From Protula sp. h YS-2021 (Eukaryota; Annelida; Polychaeta; Sabellida; Serpulidae), in NCBI GenBank assembly GCA_949752745.1, contig OX457027.1:58408053-58472052 (forward strand): a stretch of 64,000 nt of DNA, written 5' to 3'. The number at the start of each line of letters is the position of its first letter. The first letter of the stretch is position 1. Below, one piece after another: positions 34,986 through 51,100 of this stretch. The position numbers were made by a program, and so were the translations under genes. The notes below the pieces were generated by a model that did not search any database, had not been told where the DNA came from, and saw only the letters and a list, made by a program, of their open reading frames with translations.

Positions 34986-37900
34986 TTTAATTGTTAATGT
35001 TAAAATTAAATAAAGAAACCTTCAGGCTTCTGTGAGCAATATTTTGATCATGTTATTGAGTTTTTGATTTTTGCGATTTGGTTGCAGCGAAAAAATGGGG
35101 AGGTCAGGATAACTCATAAGAGATGCTTAATGGACGGATAAGTATATCGACGGATCGACGGATATACGCATAAGTATATCCTTGAAATGTAAGTAAGCAG
35201 TGGGTCAAAGCATTTTCTTTCTTTCCTTTTTTTCTTTCCTTTTTTTTATTTTGGTGACATGATAGGAGTTAAGACGTTGGTCATTTTTCTGGCCCATGCA
35301 TTTCTCGGTTAAACGCACAAATAACTAGGCAGTTACCGATGTAGGAGCGACGTCATTCCAACACCGAGTCGTGGCACCGACATTTTTCAAAGTCTCAAAC
35401 TTTTGTCCTTGAAGGTTAAATGGAAAATCAACAATCAGGCAGTATGAACACTGGTGTCCATTCTACAACCCTTCGATAAAAACCTATAATCTTGCGTGTG
35501 TGGGTCAATTTTTGAGTACTTGGAATAGGACGCTGGAAGTCCGAGGAAGTGGTAATCGCATCTGCTGTAGACCATTTGTTCGATATCGTGTGGAAAACTT
35601 TCATGAACCTTAAGATTAAGATTATTACGTTAGAGGTTAAGTTGTGTCACATGGAGTGTACTAAATATACCAATATGTCAATATCACGGCTCTCTGTGTT
35701 GTTTTTTAATCGAATGACAAGAAAAAAAGATAACAGATAATGATATATAATATTACTAATACTAAGATATCGATACTAATACTAAGATAACGATATACAA
35801 TATTACTAATACTAAAAATAATACTACTAATACCACCACTACTATTGATAAGGATAATAATTTAATAATAAAAATAACAAAAAAAACTAGAACCTCACTT
35901 CGCTAGCGAAATGTTAAACACTTGACAAAAATTAAAACGCAAAAATACTTCCTTCAATGGGTTATTTCTTGAATGATATTTTGCAAACAACACAGCTTGA
36001 ATATGTCTTATAAGCCGAGTAGTGTTTGATTTCTGTTGACTTAAGGTTTCATTGACTGATCTAGCATACGCCGTGTTAGCTATTTACGCAGTGAGAGCTC
36101 ACACAAAGCTCACTGTGCAACTGTGTGTGATGTGGGTTAAATGCTACGCATTTACTTGCAAAAAATGCACTCTTTTCACATGGCGTTTTAACAAAGAAAA
36201 CGAAATCAAAGACGAAAATTAAAAGTGACATGCACATGTTCAGATCAAGCTCTTCATAAGTTCCAAGTTTCATGGTCGTAGGGCCCATAGTGTCAGAGGA
36301 GAAGAAGACACAAAAAATCGGAAAAAGTGTCAAGAAGAAAAAAAAAAGGACGAATTTTGCTCGCACAAATTCATATAACTCTTGCAAGCCAAAGGCTTGT
36401 CAAGTGTTAAAAACGATAAAGCATTAATAACAATGAATTGCAAGCTTTTCACGGTTTCACAAAAGCTGTTGAAAGCAAACATGGAACAAAATGAAAGCGC
36501 AACACCAGATCATTGCCCCTTGTTGCTCTGCGCGGCAGCTGCCCCTAAAAGACCACGGTCGATGGACAATTGCTCTGTTTGTCGGGCATCAAGTCGACAT
36601 TGTGTGATAAAAACACTTACTGCTGTTCCCATAAACACGGCACTTAAATGCGAATTAAATTCTACTGTGAGATCGGTGGATATTGCCATTGTCCCGACAA
36701 TCAGTGGTTGCGGAGCAAAGAAAGTCCGATTTACTCAGCAAAATGGAGTACAGAATAAAGACCTAATTCCACATTTATCCAATTTTAGTCCCTAAGGAAA
36801 AAAATTTATCAAACCCATTCAAACCCATTCAAATCTGTGTCAATTTTAGGCAAAATTTTGTGTAGCAGGAGTGCAACTTCTGTTGCATTGTGACATATTC
36901 TACCAGCAGAACCACACCACAAATAGATTTACATGAGAAGAATCCTGTTCATGCTGTTTTCAATTATAAAGAACCAACCAAATAGGGCCATCCTGCAAAT
37001 TAGACCATTTTAGGTGGTCCTATTTCTGGAGTTCCACTGTGTTATTACTGTGTTATGGTGTACGGCACTGGAACTGATATGAGTTTCTGTTATTTTGAAA
37101 AGTAAAATAGTCGTTTCAATCGGCAATAGAATCATTGTGGGACCACCTCAGGAAAAGGATCGATTACTTCCTTCTTGAAAAGAACTTCAGTTCGGTTCTG
37201 ATTTATTTATGAAATAAAAGTCAAGACAAAAAAGGGACATTCCATGTTAAAGCAACATAACTGTGTCATTCAACTGCAAATATATATACAGTGAAACCCT
37301 GGAAATATGACCAAGAGTGGAACTCTACTAAAGTCTTTTAAAGGTGATCAGATTATGGAGTTCTTTATAATCGGGTAACCTAGAGCAGGATAAGTAAAAA
37401 GTGGCCCTCTTTTAAATTTATGCGGTGGTACTACCCCTGAGTACCCCTACACAAGATGTTCTAGCCCAGCAGGTAATTGTCCAGCCCTTCGATGTTAAAA
37501 TATACTCCTTAAAATTGAACGCCCGACAACGCCCGACAAATAAGTGGGATCTTGGAATATACTGGGCGTCATTTTTTTTTGTTTTAACGACGTTTAGTTT
37601 TTCTGTAAGAATATCTATGGTGTTAAATATTCCGCAAATTTGTAATTTTTCAGCTGATGAGTGTAACCCAGTTCTCAATGCGTATTAAATACAAAATCAT
37701 AAAATGTACTTACTACTTAAATGTACAAGGTATTGCAGTTTTTATTGATTTGTTCCATTTAACTTCAACTGGAACATGTTTAAACTACTCTACATACATT
37801 TTCATGAATTTTGTTGTGCAAGAATGGTCTCTTTTCTTTAGATATCTTTAGATATCGATTACAGTTCTAGCTACGTCCATCGAAAACCGAAAATGTTGTT

Positions 37901-38679
37901 GCAGCATTCTGCCAAAGACCCTACTTTTGGCCGCGCAAATGTGAGTAGCCTCATCAGCAGGACCATGTGGCTTTAATCGCTACAGCAAACAACTGAAAAA
38001 GAACTGCCCAGTAAACATTCTGAGGTCGATCGGACTGATCGCAACATAAACGCAACTTTCTCCGACGTCTAATCAACGTCTTTGGTGCAACGTTGAAGAG
38101 ACGTTGGAAAATCGATGTTGAATAGACTTCGAACAATCGACGTGGTATAGACGTCTGACTCGCAAAAAAAACACCCTCCTTGTGTTATCGCTCAAGGGAA
38201 ATGGTAGCCATGACAGGTCACTTCGAAAGCTGACCAAACGAAGAATTAAAATATGACAATTTAAAGAGCGCACAAGTTTTTTCTTATCTGCTTTTAAGAA
38301 ATGTTCATTGAGACTGACTTCGTATAAGGAAAACCTAAAGGCTTGGGTACTGTGAGGGAGGGTGAGCATACTATGATTGTCACCGTCTTGACGGCGATTC
38401 TAGTATTGTCACGACATCTTCACAACGTCACTGTCCCGACGTCTATACAACGTCGGAAGAGAGACGTTGTTTCGACTTTCATTTGCAACCTTTACGCAAC
38501 GTTGATTAGACCTTGGATAATTTACGTCTATCCAACGTCGGAACTTAATCGTTGCTTTGACTTCCACAAAAACCAAAACCTGACTTTGATCCGACATCAG
38601 ATGCGTCAACCAAACCTTGAAGCACCGACGCAAGGTTTATTGAGTGTTCACAAGTGCTACTTTATTCCAGCTTCCACTT

Positions 38680-38761
<82 letters not shown>

Positions 38762-41700
38762 ATATACTCAACAGCTGGCAGAGATCAGCAGATGCTTCCT
38801 AATAATTATTTTCAAAAACTCACCTTTTTTAAGCGTTTTCTCTAAAGCAACCAGTATTTATTTCATGTAATATTTACTATTTTCCACTGTCGTAAAATAC
38901 GACAACGCGAGAATGTAATTAAAGAGTCTTTGAACTCAGAAATTGATTTTGTTGGAAAGTTAATTTATCTTTTTGAAATTGATTTATTTCACGTGTGTCG
39001 TGACTGAACATATGAAACGGCTACAGCTGGACACAATATCAACAAGCAGTTACATCATCTGCTTGAACAAACAAAGACCGCTGTCAAAGTTTAATGACCA
39101 TGGCATTTTATATATCATACACTGGTTAACAAAAACTGCAATGTAGTCTTGTAAGAATGGTATTCTGAATTGCAGTGGACTACACGTTTAATTCAAAGTG
39201 GTCTTCAGTTTATTCAAACCTTCAAAACTGAGATATTTACTAGCTATTTGTATGTAAAGTTGTTCATTTTAAGTGAAAAAGAGGCTTACCAAATCTGCAC
39301 CTGATTACATTTAGACCAGTAATATGGTACTGAAATATACATGTCGAAACAGTGCGCATCAGTCAATTCCATGTTGCAGTTTTCAATCGTTTAGTACCTG
39401 GAAAACTCCAATCATCACTATCACAAGTTCGGCGAAGCACGTAGAAAGGCGCATAAAGTGGCCGGGATGCAAATACATGAATCACTCGTGTACCAACTGG
39501 TCACCATGCCTGTCCATGACTTTTAAAATGGCTCTTAAACGCGGAGTGGTAATTTTAACCAAAAGTGGAGTGAAATTTCGAAATAACCGTCCTGTCCGTG
39601 GGAAACGAGGAGTACTGAATGAAAATAAGAGAAGTATATATTATTCGAGGTTAGGATATAGGGTATTTGCTGTCTTGTGGAGTTTCAATAAAGACCTCAA
39701 ACGAAATGAAGAAACATAAAACAAACACACACACACACGCACGCACACAAAAAGTGACTCAGACTGTCAATTTGCAATTCACTTAGGCGCGAATTTGCAA
39801 GACGAACAGATTTATTATTCACAACACTGGAGCATATACCACCCGGATTTTTTAGAGCTTACCTTCTTGCCTCCTTTTTCTTCCTTAATTATCTGGTAGT
39901 TCTGGAGAACTAACTACACTGGCCCTGGTGAAAAACGTTCTTTTTACTGAACAGTGTACTTATAAAAAGTGCACTGCAGTGTAAAGAGATAAGCTGTAAT
40001 CAGCTGATTTGAACAAAAGCACTTGAACTGTATACATCATCTCAAAAAAAGAAGAAGTAAAAAGAAAAGAGACAGTAACCGACTAGCCGCGACCTCGTCA
40101 GAAGCGTTAGCCTAATTTTAACGGTACGAATATCATACGGTACCGTTTGATAGTTAGCGTGATGGAAAATTTATGGATATTTTATATGCTGTGGAAGCAC
40201 ATTTACTCCCTCCACCTCTGTCCTAAAAATCTCCACAACAAACAGAAAACAGATCAATTTTACTTTGAAAAAAAAACTTTAAATTCACTTATCGCCACTT
40301 TAATGGGTTCCCTTCCAGTTGTAGACTACCACGCAATAGAAAAAAGAATTTTTTTGTTGCAGTTCGAATAAACCTAGCCCGCCTTCCAGCCATAGACCAA
40401 TGAGAGCGAGGGAATCCTCGTATCATACGTCATTGTAGAACTAGGCCATTCCCCTTATGTTGTTACAAACAACATGACATTCTATGTGCTCTGCAATTTT
40501 TGCATCAGGGAACTAGTTGAAGGTGCGAATTGATTTAAAATTTAGTGCATTACCTAAATAGAGGGCAAATTTATCAATCTCTGTAATTTGAATAAATTTG
40601 GTTCAGTAAGAAGAACAAATCAGCACTTGTAAGTTCGGTCTGGTAGAAGTTGAGTTTACACGACACGGTGACAGAAGTGTGCCTTTCTCTCCATTAGAAG
40701 CTACAAGATATAGGAATCTTTACTAGTTCCAGCACATATCGTCTAGGAGTTTAGGATCTTTACAGGCTACTGTGCCTGCATTGACTCCAAGCTTTATCCA
40801 GTCAAATGTGTCATCGCAGAAATGACCAGTCTTTGCTTAAGCTTATACTCCGAATTCGACTGTTCAGTTTTGTCAGAACAGGTTCTGCAGTACTGATACC
40901 GGCCAAGACGAAACGAGATGTCTTTAGGGCGTTTCTATGGCTTTTAAGCACGCTGAGGATAATTTTCAAATGGTGGGAATATGGTCAGATCGTCTTGGTA
41001 CGCTCTAAGAACCGTCCAAGGTCATTTACACATTAAGTTCCTTAAGTCCAACTGTAAGACATCGTCTGAGACGGCCCCATAACGGTCCAAGGGTCAAGCC
41101 CATTGCGGCTTCCCATTACGGTCCACGAGAAATGACGAACCGTCCCAAGGAACGTCTCTTTTCGTGAAAAAATTGCCTAATTTGCTCACTGTCATCGATT
41201 TTTGGACGGTTGGAATGCAAAGCTCACTGGATAAAGTTCGGAGTGATGGTTAGAGTGTTAATGTAAATGTAATGTTTGTGTTGTCAATAGCACTACATTT
41301 ATCTTACGGCCTTTTCTCTCTGCTTGCTTTTCAGATATGACAGAAATCAACTCTCCACCTCAGCTACCGCGGTGCACCCACCCCTACGACGTGTAACCCC
41401 ACTCAATTTGCAACCGCTGCAAGAGAAACAGTGGCGTGCCCCTATGTGAGGAAATAAGACGTGTTCTGACTGCCAGCACCTGACCCCAGAGGACTGGAAG
41501 CCACTCTTTAAAAACAGAACAAAGAACGAACGTAGACGGGATAAACGCAAGTTCCTTTCTTCTCCCTCTTTCATTACGCACGACTTCGTAGAGGACTCAA
41601 TGGAAAAAGCGACTCCTGTTATGTTGGGCAAAATTTCTATACCTATCAATATAGATGCTGGCTCAGTATCAGATGCTACTTCAACTACCTATAAACATAA

Positions 41701-44700
41701 GAAACCCAAATCTAAATCAAAGGCTTGCTCAGAGACAGTGGCGGAACTGGATATTCCCGAGGGGAAAGAGCGCGATATTCTCCGAGAAGCATGGGCTTCC
41801 TTTCCATATACTAAGCTCATTAGAAGTTTGGACTCTAAATTCAAGCCTCCCCCCCCACCCGATCAAGTCACGGGACTCGGGATCCAGATTCCCAGCAGTG
41901 ACGGGTCAGTTGGGCATTTCTTCACAAGAGGAACTGCCATTGCCTCCTCTACTACCACGTCTTCCAAGTGAATTCTTGGCCTTTCTATCGCTCCAATTAC
42001 AAAAACAAGTATGGATTTACAGCAAAAGTGTAGTCAAGAGACGTTATTGCACCAGAAAAAGAGAGGCAAACCGTCCGCCATGATTTCCCGCCCTCCACTA
42101 GAGAGTCAATCGGTTCCTCGATCTTGGATTCACCCCACCCCCTCTCGTTGGAACCAGTCATGGGTAGCCCAGGAACGGTTACGATCAGCGAGGAGGAATC
42201 GTTGCGCATACCACCTTCGGGGCAGGTCTTTGCACTTATGGAAGATGAGGATGAATTATTGTAAATGCATATCTCTGCCCTCATGCTATCCCTCATAACA
42301 GCGAAAAAGAGATCTATGCTCCCACAGAGGAAGTTCAACCTCAAGTGTCCCAGTGCAAATCATTGATCCCGAAATGGGCTCCGACGACCAAGACTCAGAG
42401 GAAGGGGACATGGAGGAGATTCTGAATACATGTCACATGTCCGAAGACATTCCCTTACGGGAAGTGGACTGTATACGGTCACCGAGCCGGGGCTAAAGAC
42501 TCTAAGGACATAGCAGCAGCAGGCAGACGACCAATCAGAACTCCGTCTCCCAAGGCCTCACACCGCCTAATGATGAGACCATCCGATCGAGCTCCGCAGC
42601 TCCGAGCTCCGCGATATGCAGGACGTCGAAAGCCGTCCCTGCTCAACAGGATTCTTTCATAGCACTCACAACCAGCGAGGGCAGAGCCAATGTCATATCC
42701 GTACAGGGAAAAGAATTAATTAAAACAGATGGACGCTGTCACGTTTTCACCTCTCCAAACATTGCATAGTACGTCCGGGCCCATGCCGCTCCCCTGATGA
42801 GCTAATTCCACTAGACACACTAGAACAGCCAATAAAACGAACAGTCTGGATGGCAGCAGTGCGAAACGATTCAGACATACCACCTGTTGAGAGAGATGCA
42901 AAGACGCTGAAGCCTCCTCTCTTATTTTCAAGACCACTTTCTGAAAGTCTTGAAAGCACGGTGGGAGAAATTACGCCTTAGTGTGCCTGCATCAGCAAAG
43001 CTTCTCAAATACCTGGCACTGGCAACTCGAGATGTAGTGAAAATTTTAACATTTATGATGACATCAATGGTTTATCTACGACGGGATGCCTTTCTCCAAC
43101 ACCACTCTCCAGTGTCAAGGGCCTGCGGGACCTACGCCACGCACCCTTCTTAGGGGAAAAAGAACTGTTCCCTCCCGTCTGAGGTGGAGAGAGTGAATCA
43201 GAAGAGCCGCTCACTGCCTCAAGACTACGCCCTGATGTCACGAATGCCCCATGCTTCGTTCAAGAGACCCATGGAGCGAAAGCGGCAATGCCACTCAACT
43301 CCCACACAGAACAAGCTCAGTGCACAGCCTCAGCCACCCCTGCCAAGAAAGCTAAGTCGAGCAACGGCAGCAAGACAGAGGGACAGTCTCTGCAGTCTTT
43401 CAGGTCGCAACAAACCAAAGTACCGCACCGAAACGCCCTCGTCTCCCAGTGCTACTTTAACAGACATAGGAAACTTACTCTCCTACAACGCCTCCTTACT
43501 CGTAAGAGGAAGACTAGGCAAGTTTTGGTGACTTTGGGAGGAAATGGGAGCCTATCGGCGGGTAGTCCGATGTTAAAAAGCGGGTATCCCCTCCCCTTCA
43601 TTCGATACACAAAGGGGCACAAGCCCTCCATCCCTCTAATCTCCCTAGCACCAAAAACACCAGGCACCTGTTATTCAAGAGGATAAAAAAGACTAAGCGT
43701 TCAACAAAATGTTGAATAATCTGACAGAAAAAGGGGCGATCGAGGAAAATCAGACAGGATTCTTTAGCAGGGTTTTTGCTGGTCCCCCAAAAATCGAGAG
43801 AGTGGAGGGTAGTAATCGAACTCTCTCCTATCAACAGATTTCTGCGAGTGATCTCCTTTCAAACGGACACAGCCCAAGTAATAAAAGGGTCACTACAGTC
43901 CGGGATATGGAATACCTCAATAGAACTATCCGATGCTTACCTTCACATCCACTTCATCACTCACCCAAAAAGTTTCTGAGCTTCCAGGTAGGAAAGAAAC
44001 GTTTCTGATTTCTGGCACTCCCTTTGGCCTAGCAACAGCACAATATGTATTTTCCAAAGTCATGAAGGTACTAACATCAAGAGCCCGTCTAGAAAGGAAG
44101 ATTGTCTTCCAATACCTAGACGATTGGTTCTTGGTACATCAGGACAGGGAAGTAACCAAGACTCAAACCATGACTTAAGTACACAATGCATTACAGGTAG
44201 GTCTAGTGGTGAACCGTGCCAAATCCGAACTAATCCCCAAACCAGAAATCATCTTTCTCAGAACAAAAAGATGGGATGGGAAGCAAGGACCTTTCCCACG
44301 GCAGCATGTCGCCAAAAAATTTTACGGTCCATAAGGGACATTCGAGTAAACAAAAAGGTAACGTTTCGAGCCACGGAGACCCTCTTGGGCCTCCTCGTCG
44401 CGACCGAGAAGACGGTTCCATTAGGCCGCCTGCATTGCAGACCATTGCAGTGTCAGGTAAGATGGACAGTACGGCAAGGGAGATCTCCTGCAGCAAAAAT
44501 TCAAGTGTCACAAACTTCCTTACTTACACTCAGGTGGTGGTGCGACCCACAGATCATGTTCGAATGCGTACTATTCCACCCCAGTTGCCCCGGAGATAGA
44601 TATCCAAACAGACTCATCACAACGGGGCTTGGGGAATCCACTGGCAAGGGCAAGTATAGAAGGGCATATGGCACCTTCCCCTACAGAAATATCATATCAA

Positions 44701-47700
44701 TTGTCTAGAGCTCCGATTTGTCTGGATTACTCTAACCAGACATCCCAGGCGAGACGGTCCTGTCTTAACTGAACAATTCAACAGCCATAGCGCACTTAAG
44801 CAAATAAGGGAGCAGGAAATTACGCCTTTTATCCAAGCTTGCATTTCAGATTCTCACCATTATGTTGGATTATGCTAACTGTTTACTTTTAGGAACTAAC
44901 AAAACCCTCCTTGCCAGGCTGCAAATTATCCAAAATTCAACTGCGCGCCTCATAGCACGAGTTGATCGACGTTGCCATATATCCCCAATACTCAAAGATC
45001 TCCACTGGCTTCCAATTGCCAAAAGAATTGAGTTCAAAGTTCTAATCATTTGCTTTAATTGTATCCATGGCACTGCTCCTGTGTATTTACGTGAACTTAT
45101 ATATACTGCCAAATCTAGTCGTGTTCTAAGGTCTAGTCACGGTTTGAAATTAATTGTTCCGTTTAGCAGAAGTACAGTATATCCCAATAAATGTTTTGCG
45201 ATTAAAGCACCAGCACTCTGGAACGACCTACCTGCAGCAATTAGGAACTGTTCTCATAGAAATGTTTTTAAATCTTTGCTTAAAACTCACCTGTTTAGAT
45301 AAGCGTATGCGTAATCCATCCTATATAATTAAATGTATTTGCATGTTTTTTATCTACAGTAATGGTTTAATAATTTTATCTATTGTTTCAGTGGTATATG
45401 TGTCTAAGTTATTCTGTGAATTGTTATTGTGTAATGCGCTTAGAGCTATTTTTAGATTAAGCTCAAGATAATTGTATAGCAATAATAATAATAATAATAA
45501 TAATAACCATGGCCCGCCAAGAACACATAATACTCTCAGCCCACCATCTAGCGGGAAAACTCAATGTGTTAGCAGACTTAGCTTTCAGAGCGGATCAATT
45601 CAACCGAATGTGCCGGCCCTTTAGTCAGTTCTTTCAATGGGGGATACGCCAGTCTCCATGGTGGTCCCCACGCTAGACCTATTTGCCAATGCAACGACGT
45701 CTCAACTTCCCAGGACTGTTTCCCCCTGCCCAGATCAAACACCTTGGGCAGTGGACGCCCTCAACTGCCATTGGCCGTTGGATGAAGCACTGTATGCCTT
45801 TTCTCCGCAAGCAATCATGTACCAAGCCCTACAGAACATAGTCGAATTGGGCCCATGATCCCCACTGTTTATAGCCTCGTGGTCTGCCGAAGCTCCATGG
45901 TTCACCCTACTGCACCGTTGCAAGGTGATAAAATCAATCCCAATCCCGTGTCACAGAGAGTTACTGTCACAACCCCACTTGCAAAACTTCCACTCCTGCC
46001 CAAACTTGCTGAAACCATACCTATGGTGTCTGACCAGTCCTTAGAGAAGAAGAGCTTCTCCAAGCAAATAAGGGAAAAAATGATAAACAACCACAAAAGC
46101 TCCACAGCTACAGTTTACAGGTCCCACAAGTTTGCCTCCTAGCGCAATAAGTCCAAGCTGGATCCGTTTCAGACCTCCCCAGCAGTAGTGGTAGATTTTC
46201 TAGATCACCTTTTTACAAATGAACAGTTAAGGGTTGGGTTCATTGATGGATACAGAGCCGCTATAGGCTCGAGACTAAAGACATCAACGGGCTACGACCC
46301 AGGAGAAGACACGGCTCTTTCTCAGCTGATAAGGCACTTCAAGGCAAATACACCTCCATGTACTTCCAGCATAGCACAATGTGATCTAGCCTTGGTCCTC
46401 TGCTATCTCCAACGCGAACACATTTTCGGAGAAAATTCACGCCTTGGAGAGAAAGGTAAACGAAGAAAATAGCACATGGGAAAAGGTTATCCTGGCCCCT
46501 AGAGCAGGCTTCATGAGTAAGACCCATATCGTCACCCAAGGGATGGGCAGATTTAATCATATAAACCTCTCAGCCTTACCAGACGAACCTAGTCCCAAAG
46601 ACCTGGTCTCTCTGTGTCCCGTCAAAACGCTACGCCAGTATTTAGAGATTGTTGAGGCATACAGATCAGAAAATATATCTCCCTATGCCGAAATTTAACA
46701 AGGACCTTTCCAACCTCTAATTACATAAACGGCGTCATCTTGGAGCATAAGACGAGGCAGAGTCAGATATGAGTCTGCAAACTGAATAAAAATCAAAGCC
46801 CATCAAGTAAGACCAGTTGCGAACTCCTTAAGGGCCTTACGTAACGTGTCTCTTTCAGACATACTAAAGACGGGGTGTTGGGTTTCCCCAACTCCTTCAT
46901 CAAATATTATCTGAAAGACTTCTCATGAGACGAGCTATCCGATCTCTGTTCCTTGGGACCGTTCATAGCAGCGGAAGCGACAAATTCAAGGGCAAGGACA
47001 AACAGCAACAACTTCAGACCAAGAAAGTAAAACAACCGAACAAAAAGGTGCACTCCTTCTTAATCCTTCTTTCGTCTTTCGTCGCTCCGGGACTAGGCGT
47101 CGGTAAGGGCAAAGTGCTTTCAATATTTAAACCCTCGAAGCACTGCGCAGTGGAGCATGGTCTAATCGTTTGCAGCAACCAACCAAGTGCACAGTCTGGT
47201 ACACAGCGATTCCAACATCGCACCGGCAGAGAAGGATGTCAAGGCGAACGAGGTACTTCGGTTCTAAAACTATTGAAACGGCAAGTTCGGAATATTTTTA
47301 CTTAGCATCGAAGATAGAGGTTTAATTTAACAAAAATCTATGTTTTCCCTCTGTCTTCCATATTCGTAATAATAAGATCGTAAAAAATGTTAAACACGAT
47401 TTTGAAAAAGTGTCGTAGTTAAGCCATCATTTTAAATAACTCAAAATATCATTCCCTTGTAGATAAAAAAGCCAGCAAAATTCTCCAGGATAAAAAATCA
47501 AACAGATAAAAAAATCATAAAGGTACGAAATCTTTGAGTAGGGTGGCTCAAAGCTGGCTTTATTAGAAATGGCAGTGTCTTGTTTTGTTTTGTTTTTTTT
47601 TTTTTTTTTTGCGGGGGGGGGGGGGTGGCTGTGGATGGGATCTACGCTTGTGCAATGTCTCCAGACAGGACGTGATCTTTCGATGCACACACAGTAACGA

Positions 47701-47997
47701 TGTTTTGCCATGTTGTTCTGTGGCCTGCTTACTCAATGTGTGAGACGTGATTGTCCAGCAATTTTTGGGCATAAACGAAATATAAATTGAAATGCTGGAA
47801 AAAGTAAGTGCTTCGAAACGAACGAAGTTGAGAAAACTGAAGTTAAGAGTGCCACTTTAAAAGTTCTGAAGTGGCAGTGCTACTTTGAAAGTGGAGAACG
47901 CGAATTAAGGTTTTACTCGAAAAACAACGTTTCACGATATAAAAGGTCAGATAAATTCACCTCTGTCCCCTTTAAGTTTATCATTATCTAAATCGGT

Positions 47998-48104
<107 letters not shown>

Positions 48105-51100
48105 CATTTGAGCTCATTTTCTACCCTTTAACAGACTCAGATAAAAGTAACCTTAGTGACATTGACTTTCTTGAGCATAATATGACAGAAACCCTTTTCT
48201 CGTTTGATTTTTTTCCAAGCTGGTTATTTGACTGTCTTGCGGAATCCAGTCTGGTTATACATATCTTGGTTCGCTCAGGGAAGGTATACTTAACGAAGGA
48301 AAAGAATACTTGTCCTGAAATTATTCTTATGTGTAACAAGCAAAACGCACCATAACAGTGCATGAATGAGCGATATTAATGAGACCTGGAGTGCCGCAGC
48401 GAAACTGTTAACCTGTTTATGAAGACTTATCTTGGTCTAAAAATTATACCAAAAATCGGTCACTCGAACAGTTAAATTACATATTCAAGAGGATTATCTT
48501 TTAAGACTACTTTTTTTTATTAATACATCAAAAAGAAAACAAATGCTTCACATTTTGCTCTTCAAATCTGAAAGTTCGTGTGGAGTAACATTTCCGCCTG
48601 TGATGACAACCACAACAGTCTTTCCATGGGAGTCGGGGACTTTGCCGTGTCTTAAAGCAGCAAAAGCGGCAGCTCCAGACGGCTCCACATATAGTCCTCT
48701 CTCATGCAGGAAGAACATACTGTCCAGAATCTCCTCATCACTCACCAATAACACGTCTCTCACATAAGCTTGGCAATGTCTTAAGGTGTTTGCACCTGTC
48801 AAATAATAAAACGAGTGCCTTCTAATAGCAGAAATAATTGATTGAAAATAATAAAATAAGCACGATTAAACAAAAAACTACGTGTATATCCAAAGTGTAA
48901 ACAGATGTTGAGCATCACATGGTTAATCACGTCTTCTCAGATATTGAGCTTTAACACATGTTTGTTGTCTGGTTACCATGGTGGGGGGGGGGGGGGGCAA
49001 TATCGTTTTTAATCGTTTTAAAATGCATATGAGATGGCATATGTTAAGTTTAAACGTTACCATATGTTCAAATACATTTTTAGCAGCTAATATAGAATTA
49101 TTGAATAAACATTGCAACCATGTTGTGACTGTGTTTACAGAATCTTCTAAACATAAAGTGCATATCATACGCATGTTACCCACGTGATGACAAAAGGACA
49201 AATATCACCACATGAACATCAAGTGATTAAGCATATGGCTATGCACATGTGTTTTCATATGCTAACATGCCTGACGAAAATGACTGATAACGCCCACATT
49301 ATTGAATAAATACATGAAACGAAAATAGAAGCAACCTTTTTATATTTTAAATCAAATTCCAGTTTCATTTTAAATCCTCAGTAAATTTTGGCAAGTGGCA
49401 AAAAATAAGTTTCTTACCTGCAAACGGAGGAGACAACCCCGAGGCTACAGACTTGACTTGCATAGATACAACTCTGCCTTGTTTGTAACTTTCGTACATC
49501 GTTCGCGCTGTCGTAAAAGCGAATTAAATTAGTAACATGTTGATGAGCATTTCTTTTACTTTAAAAGCCGTTCGTGTAAATCAGGTTAGGAGTCAAATGA
49601 TGCGGGCATGGGGAGGTGTGGGGCAGGAGGTTCGGATTTGGGCTGTATTCTATATTTTGTCTACTGTTACCATCATCCGCGATTTAAATGAAAAGAGCAT
49701 GTCACAAATCCGTCAAGCTGATCGCCTGCTTGATTTCTGCATAATAAAGCGTCCGTCCTAATCACCATCGAGATCCCAAAATGTTTTACAGATAAACAGT
49801 AACCATGAGAAACTGTATTGACTTACATCCCTCTGGTTCAACTGCATAGATTCGACAATCGTCTTTTCCGGACAGCTTGATTGCTGAAGCGATTCCGGAG
49901 ACCAAGCCTCCACCTCCACAACACACCAAGACTATGTCCGGATTCGGCACATCCTCTAGTATTTGAAGCCCTGCGCTGTTTAGAAAAACAAAAACACAAA
50001 TCACTCCATGTCCAGCTATTTTCAGGGGATACTCTCATTTGCAAAACCCTCACTTTCCTGGTTTGAGCGACTTTTAATACAAGAAATGATTCCAGTTTTG
50101 TGAAGTTCTTTAAGCGACCGACATTCTTGAATTTAATTGGACTCGGAACAAAGTTAGCATCGGTTTCTAATACGCCAACATTCAGAGCTGCACTAGATGG
50201 AGGAGCAGCAGGTCGAAGCAGCTGTTGCAGAACTTCGAGAATGGGCAAAGAAAAAGCTCCTGAAAGCTAAAACTGTAGAAGCGCTCACAAGGGAGGATTT
50301 TTCCATGCGAGTAGCCTCTGCCTTATTAATAATGCTATTGTAATCTTAAAGGCCCTAAAACTCCCATAGTCCGGCAGGGAAGCTCAACCACTCCAGGGAG
50401 AAACGACGTCGGTGGCAGCATTTCTGGAGTCCCTAAACGAGAAGTGGGTTCTCCCAAGAAAAACCCCTGGCTGACAGGAAAAAGCGCCAGGAAACAATCA
50501 AGTTATCTTCGTCAAGGATTTCTGGTGCTCGTTCCTCGGGGTCCGAAGTTAGGACACAGTGCTAACTGCACAGGAGAGCACGAATCTCGTCTTTTCGAGG
50601 CTCGCAGCCAAGAAACCCCAAACCAGAGGAGTCGACGTGGCAGCAGTGGCTCATGCGAAGTGCTCATGCGAGGTTAGCATCACAATAGTCATCAGGGGCG
50701 CACACTGCAGATTCGTCCACGCTTGCAGCAACCAGAATATCTCCCCGCCAATAGTATCACGCAGCCTCTAGCCCAGTTTCTGGCAAAGTTCGAAATTGAG
50801 AGCAACTTTTAGAAAACAACCAGGACAAAAAAAAAATCAAACAATTTTAAGGTTGTAAACTTAGAGACCGACCAAAAATCATCCCTGTAAAACAGCAAAT
50901 AGCCGCGCTACAGAGAGCACATTTACGGATGAAATAGAGACAGAACTCAGGAAGGAACTGCAGCTAGGCCGCTATAAAGTTGCGCAACAGAAACCGATCT
51001 CTATCGTTCCGAAGGAAGACAGCAGCATATGACTAATCTACAACCTGATGTGGATAACTCAACAGTTTTGCTTTGCCCATCAAACACACATTTACGTCCG